DNA of 7,708 nucleotides, taken from contig CANJZR010000176.1 in NCBI GenBank assembly GCA_947479075.1, positions 1 through 7,708 of the forward strand, given 5' to 3'. The translations under genes and the position numbers were made by a program. Shown piece after piece: positions 4,986 through 7,708 of the stretch (position 1 is the first letter of the stretch; each line of letters opens with the position of its first letter). This stretch comes from Planctomycetaceae bacterium (GTDB taxonomy: Bacteria > Planctomycetota > Planctomycetia > Planctomycetales > Planctomycetaceae). Below the pieces are notes generated by a model, which did no database searches, was not told the origin of the DNA, and saw only the letters and a list, made by a program, of their open reading frames with translations.

Positions 4986-6107
4986 TCAGCCCTCGGCGTT
5001 CCTCCTCGAGACACTCAGCAGAATGCCGATCGCCAGCAACGACGCCCACAGCGAGCTGCCGCCGTAGCTGATTAGCGGATGGGCGATTCCTTTGGGGGGG
5101 AGCATAGCTGTAGTGACTGCCACGTTGGTCGCAGCCTGGGCCACCAGCTGGCAGAGCAGGACGAACCCGACGGTGTACTCGAACGAATCGCGACGCAGCG
5201 GACGGATGACTTGCGCCCCGACCCACAACACCGACAGCCACAGTGCCGAGATCCCCAGTGTGCCGACCAGTCCCAGCTCTTCGCCCACGACCGAGAAGAC
5301 GAAGTCGGTGTTGGCCTCGGGCAGGAAGCTGAGCTTCTGGGTGCCTTCACCGAGACCAGTCCCCGAGAGGCCGCCAACTCCCAGCGTCGTTAACGACTGT
5401 TGCACCTGATACGGAGCCTGCTCAAAGTCGGTCCATGTCGCCAGGAACCCCTGCAACCGTCGCAGCTGGTAAGGCTTGAGGACCAGCCAGACGAACGCCG
5501 CCGGGATCACGAGTGCCCCGCCCGCCAGGAGTCTCCCCAACGGCCAGCCCCGAATAAAGAGTGCGAGCAGTGCTGTCGCGCTGAGCATGACAGCTGCGCC
5601 CAGATCGGGTTCAATGACCACCAGCAAGATCGCTGCTGCGATGGGTGCCAGCAGGACGATAGTCCCCTGCACGAAGTCATGTCGGCGCTGCCAGAGTCTC
5701 TCCATCCCGGAAGACAGCAACAACGTCACCGCGATCTTCATGAACTCCGACGGCTGCAGTGACATGCCGCCTTGTCTCAGCCAGCGGCGGGCTCCTTTGA
5801 CCTGGGTCCCGACTCCGGGGATCAGCACGATGACCAACAGCACCAGCCCCAGTCCAAAAATCCACGGAGCAGCCTGCTTCCAGAAGTTCGCTGGCATGAC
5901 GGAGGCAATGCCCCCCAGTGCCAGCCCCATGAGGAGAAAGAGTGCGTGCTTGGTCAGGTAGAACTCTTCCACATCGGAGGGACGAGCTGTCATGCTGGCG
6001 CTATAAACCATCAGCAGCCCCACGCTCAGCAGAGCGCAGATCAGCGAAGCCAGCATCTGTCGTGACAGGAGCATGTCGGAAGCTGAGGGAGTACGAACGC
6101 TGGTCAC
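4986..6107 (-). CDS. ftsW: FtsW/RodA/SpoVE-family peptidoglycan glycosyltransferase
   Basis: Predicted 373-residue polytopic membrane protein of the SEDS family. It polymerises lipid II into glycan strands together with a class B penicillin-binding protein at the inner membrane. The signatures are complete and in order: MVYSAS in the first membrane helix (33-38), KGARRWLR (104-111) followed by LQPSEFMKIA (117-126), EPDLG (166-170), GGLSGTGLGEGTQK (245-258), FLPEANTDFVFSVVGEELG (261-279; D268 aligns with the catalytic Asp of this family), and PPKGIAHPLISYGGSS (337-352). About ten hydrophobic segments and the length fit the family. GVGTQVKGARRW and the YGGSS segment favour FtsW/SpoVE over RodA, but the split is not certain. 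The start is open: GTG at 6107 or ATG at 6074, neither with a clear ribosome binding site; an upstream in-frame stop near 6128 limits extension. No FtsI, Mur or MreB neighbour is in the window. Confidence 0.92.
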   Translation of the reverse strand: MTSVRTPSASDMLLSRQMLASLICALLSVGLLMVYSASMTARPSDVEEFYLTKHALFLLMGLALGGIASVMPANFWKQAAPWIFGLGLVLLVIVLIPGVGTQVKGARRWLRQGGMSLQPSEFMKIAVTLLLSSGMERLWQRRHDFVQGTIVLLAPIAAAILLVVIEPDLGAAVMLSATALLALFIRGWPLGRLLAGGALVIPAAFVWLVLKPYQLRRLQGFLATWTDFEQAPYQVQQSLTTLGVGGLSGTGLGEGTQKLSFLPEANTDFVFSVVGEELGLVGTLGISALWLSVLWVGAQVIRPLRRDSFEYTVGFVLLCQLVAQAATNVAVTTAMLPPKGIAHPLISYGGSSLWASLLAIGILLSVSRRNAEG

Positions 6108-6426
6108 CGGGCAGCTGCGAGGTCTGAATCACCACGACGCGTCAGTCGGGACTGGCGAAGCAGGGCTTACTGATGCTCGCCCTCGCTGACGCTGCGGGTT
6201 GGTGGGGAGAGGAGCTCTCTGGTGTCCGCCAGTCAGCGCCATCGGCTATCGCGGGCTCCCGCATGAGCGGAGTTGCGCGGCCCCTCAGACTCAATCGTCT
6301 CGCACTGTCATAACCACTGCAACGCGATTTCCAGGCGTGCGAGAAATGAACGGTAAGGTTTCACTAACCCGTGGAATTTGAGTCGCGTGAACTCGGCAGC
6401 TGGACAAGAAGCAGCGCGAGTAACCG
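6108..6426. other. Intergenic gap between the CpaB-like and ftsW genes
   Basis: A 319-base stretch carries copy 2 of the 33-base dispersed repeat. No gene is supported; open frames across it read the repeat or overlap the neighbours. It must hold the ftsW promoter if that gene is transcribed separately, but I see no clear -35/-10 pair and no T-tract terminator for the upstream gene. Confidence 0.5.
6175..6207 (+). repeat. Dispersed 33-base repeat, copy 2
   Basis: Same orientation as 4534-4566, differing at two positions (T to G in the core, A to G near the right end). Located in the gap upstream of the ftsW-family gene. Confidence 0.8.
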
Positions 6427-7173
6427 TTATGGAGCGGGGTGCCGGGCCGAATGCAGAAGCACGATTAGTCCTTGGCGATTCTGCGAGCCGAGGACTTCGG
6501 ACAGCCGGGCGGAGAGCGGATCGAGCTGTCCCTGTTTCAGCTCCGCGACGATCGTCAGAGTCGTCTCCGTGCCAGCACGACCACGGAAGGCCTGCTGGAC
6601 GTTGATCGGCTCGCGTCTGGCTCCAATCGCCAGGACACGGAATGGGCCGATGATTTCAGGTTGGTCCTTGGCCCCAGCTCGCGGCGTGGCTGAGGTCGGC
6701 ATGGGAGCGGTGCCGCTCGTGAGCACGGAAGCCGGGACTTCAAAAGAGACAAGATCGCCCGGATTGATCTGCTCCGCGACGACTGATCGCGGATCGATCG
6801 GCACCCAGAATGCGACTTCGTTCTCCTGGAGGGTTTTGGCGAGTTGCTGCTGGGCCGGGGCCGCCAGATCCATTTCCAGAATGATCTCGCCACCACTGAA
6901 AATCCGGTTGGCACGCTGCCCGACCACTGCGGCCTTGGCCGACCACTCAGGAGCCACGCTTCTCAGGTTGCCAGCGGCATTGTCGGGGAGATCGATCCGC
7001 TGCAGATCCTCATCCTTGATTGGATCGCCGACATTCAGCTGCACGTCGGGACGGATGGAGATAAACGACACTCGCCCCAAGGTATTCGAGGCCCGCTGCA
7101 GGTAGAGCCAGTTACACACAGCTCCTGCCAATCCGAGAATCGCGGCAATCAGCAGGCCGGTGAACCCCTTCAT
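6427..7173 (-). CDS. CpaB-like SAF-domain membrane protein
   Basis: Predicted 248-residue protein. Residues 4-25 form an N-terminal membrane helix with a short positive lead. A SAF-type domain follows (about 35-103), with the paired patterns LNVGDPIKDEDLQRIDLP (46-63) and GQRANRIFSGGEIILEMDL (85-103). The second half resembles the RcpC/CpaB domain: VAFWVPIDP then INPGDLVSFEVP (136-147), a proline/alanine linker (152-170), then GPFRVLAIGARR (176-187) and a final beta-rich segment with SARLSEVLG (221-229). CpaB acts in assembly of Flp/Tad pili, in the periplasm. No CpaA, CpaC, CpaE, CpaF or pilin gene is near, so a pilus role is inferred only from fold; flagellar P-ring chaperone FlgA shares the SAF fold and is a less likely alternative. 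The ATG at 7173 has AAGG eight bases upstream. It is 110 bases downstream of the broken gene and 319 bases before ftsW. Confidence 0.68.
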   Translation of the reverse strand: MKGFTGLLIAAILGLAGAVCNWLYLQRASNTLGRVSFISIRPDVQLNVGDPIKDEDLQRIDLPDNAAGNLRSVAPEWSAKAAVVGQRANRIFSGGEIILEMDLAAPAQQQLAKTLQENEVAFWVPIDPRSVVAEQINPGDLVSFEVPASVLTSGTAPMPTSATPRAGAKDQPEIIGPFRVLAIGARREPINVQQAFRGRAGTETTLTIVAELKQGQLDPLSARLSEVLGSQNRQGLIVLLHSARHPAP

Positions 7174-7283
7174 GGAGCGTGCCTTATTCTCGACTTGTTG
7201 GGACCAGGGCAGACGAAGGAGTCGCTACCCCCGGCAGCTTCTCGCGAGGACGGGCAAACCAGACCGCTTGAGCGTCCGTCCCC

Positions 7284-7708
7284 TCACCCAGAATGAATCC
7301 CCAGCATAGCAGACGCCGCCCCGGTGAGGCAGTAACCCCGGGCCGGGTAATCGACTCGCGAACACACGCTCGTCCGGTAGGAGATGTCGTGCTGAACATC
7401 GTCGAACGCCAGCCACGCGACCCGGTTCGATCGTCCAGCGGAGCTGCCTCGATAATGGACTTCAGCACCGCTTGCTCATCTTCGGTCATCGCCAGAGAGA
7501 GGACCCAGTTGTCGGCCTCGTCCAGCACGTCGCGGCATAGCCCTTCAAGATGTTTTATCGCTCGATCGGGATTGCCGGGAATTGATTCGCGAGTCATCTC
7601 CATTCCGAATCGTTCCAGCGGCAAACGCAGCTGTAAGTCCGGAATGTCAGCCAGGTGCTCGACCGCTGAAGAGGCATCTACAGGCGATACCGGTGTCTGC
7701 GAAGTCAC
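7284..7708 (-). pseudogene. Unrecognised gene with a one-base frameshift, cut by the window edge
   Basis: From the right edge, one frame reads plausibly (RAIKHLEGLCRDVLDEADNW, then VLSLAMTEDEQAVLKSIIEA) to about 7431. It then becomes arginine/serine-rich and unnatural, while a second frame becomes natural: SNRVAWLAFDDVQHDISYRT, then SVCSRVDYPARGYCLTGAAS and AMLGIHSG, stopping at 7284. Inserting one base between 7430 and 7431 joins them as ...APLD-(D/E)-SNRVAWLAFDDV. Codons in the second frame favour G/C at third positions, as expected for coding. I do not recognise the family; the visible part is a helical N-terminal portion and a short C-terminal portion, soluble, without membrane segments. 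The frame is open at 7708, so the start may lie outside. A sequencing error, a true mutation or programmed frameshifting are all possible; I favour the first two. Confidence 0.55.

Noticed and set aside
7184..7430. Continuation of the right-edge frame to 7184
   Set aside because: Its composition becomes R/S/T/P-rich and unnatural after 7431, while another frame reads naturally and stops at 7284.

Overview
The window looks like a stretch of a GC-rich chromosome from a member of the Planctomycetota. Several independent signs point there: a secreted PQQ-type beta-propeller protein with a WPQWMGP segment right after its signal peptide; a 54-residue protein of the WAR..Y.P..R...WHPV.LDEM.RKD type; and dispersed repeats whose chance translations (NPKRQRG, GSAGASPS/REGEAPAEP, CWTSQQWHPAGG) I associate with planctomycete genomes. 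The assignment rests on recognition, not on a search.

Layout. Positions 1-215 hold no clear gene. A BCS1-like membrane-anchored AAA+ ATPase (216-1613, +) converges on a secreted PQQ-like beta-propeller protein (1683-2987, -). The intrinsic terminator of the propeller gene lies inside the last codons of the ATPase gene. From 2988 to 4985 comes an accessory, repeat-rich stretch. It holds two inverted copies of a hairpin repeat, a frameshifted and truncated IS66-type TnpA remnant, an AT-rich orphan gene (3541-4011, -), two related hairpins, a 54-residue small gene (4263-4427, -) and two other dispersed repeats. From 4986 to the right edge all genes are on the minus strand: an FtsW/RodA-family peptidoglycan glycosyltransferase (4986-6107), a CpaB-like SAF-domain membrane protein (6427-7173), and an unrecognised gene broken by a one-base frameshift (7284 to beyond 7708).

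How the parts relate. I see no tight operon. The ATPase and the propeller gene are convergent and separately transcribed. FtsW and the CpaB-like gene share a strand but are 319 bases apart, with a dispersed repeat between them. The middle region looks like a landing zone for mobile and repetitive DNA. I found no CRISPR array, rRNA, tRNA, or recognisable defence or biosynthetic cluster. Nothing here is strong evidence for a new multi-gene system; the most notable items are the isolated BCS1-like ATPase, the hairpin-repeat/IS66 junction, the AT-rich orphan and the small conserved-looking protein.
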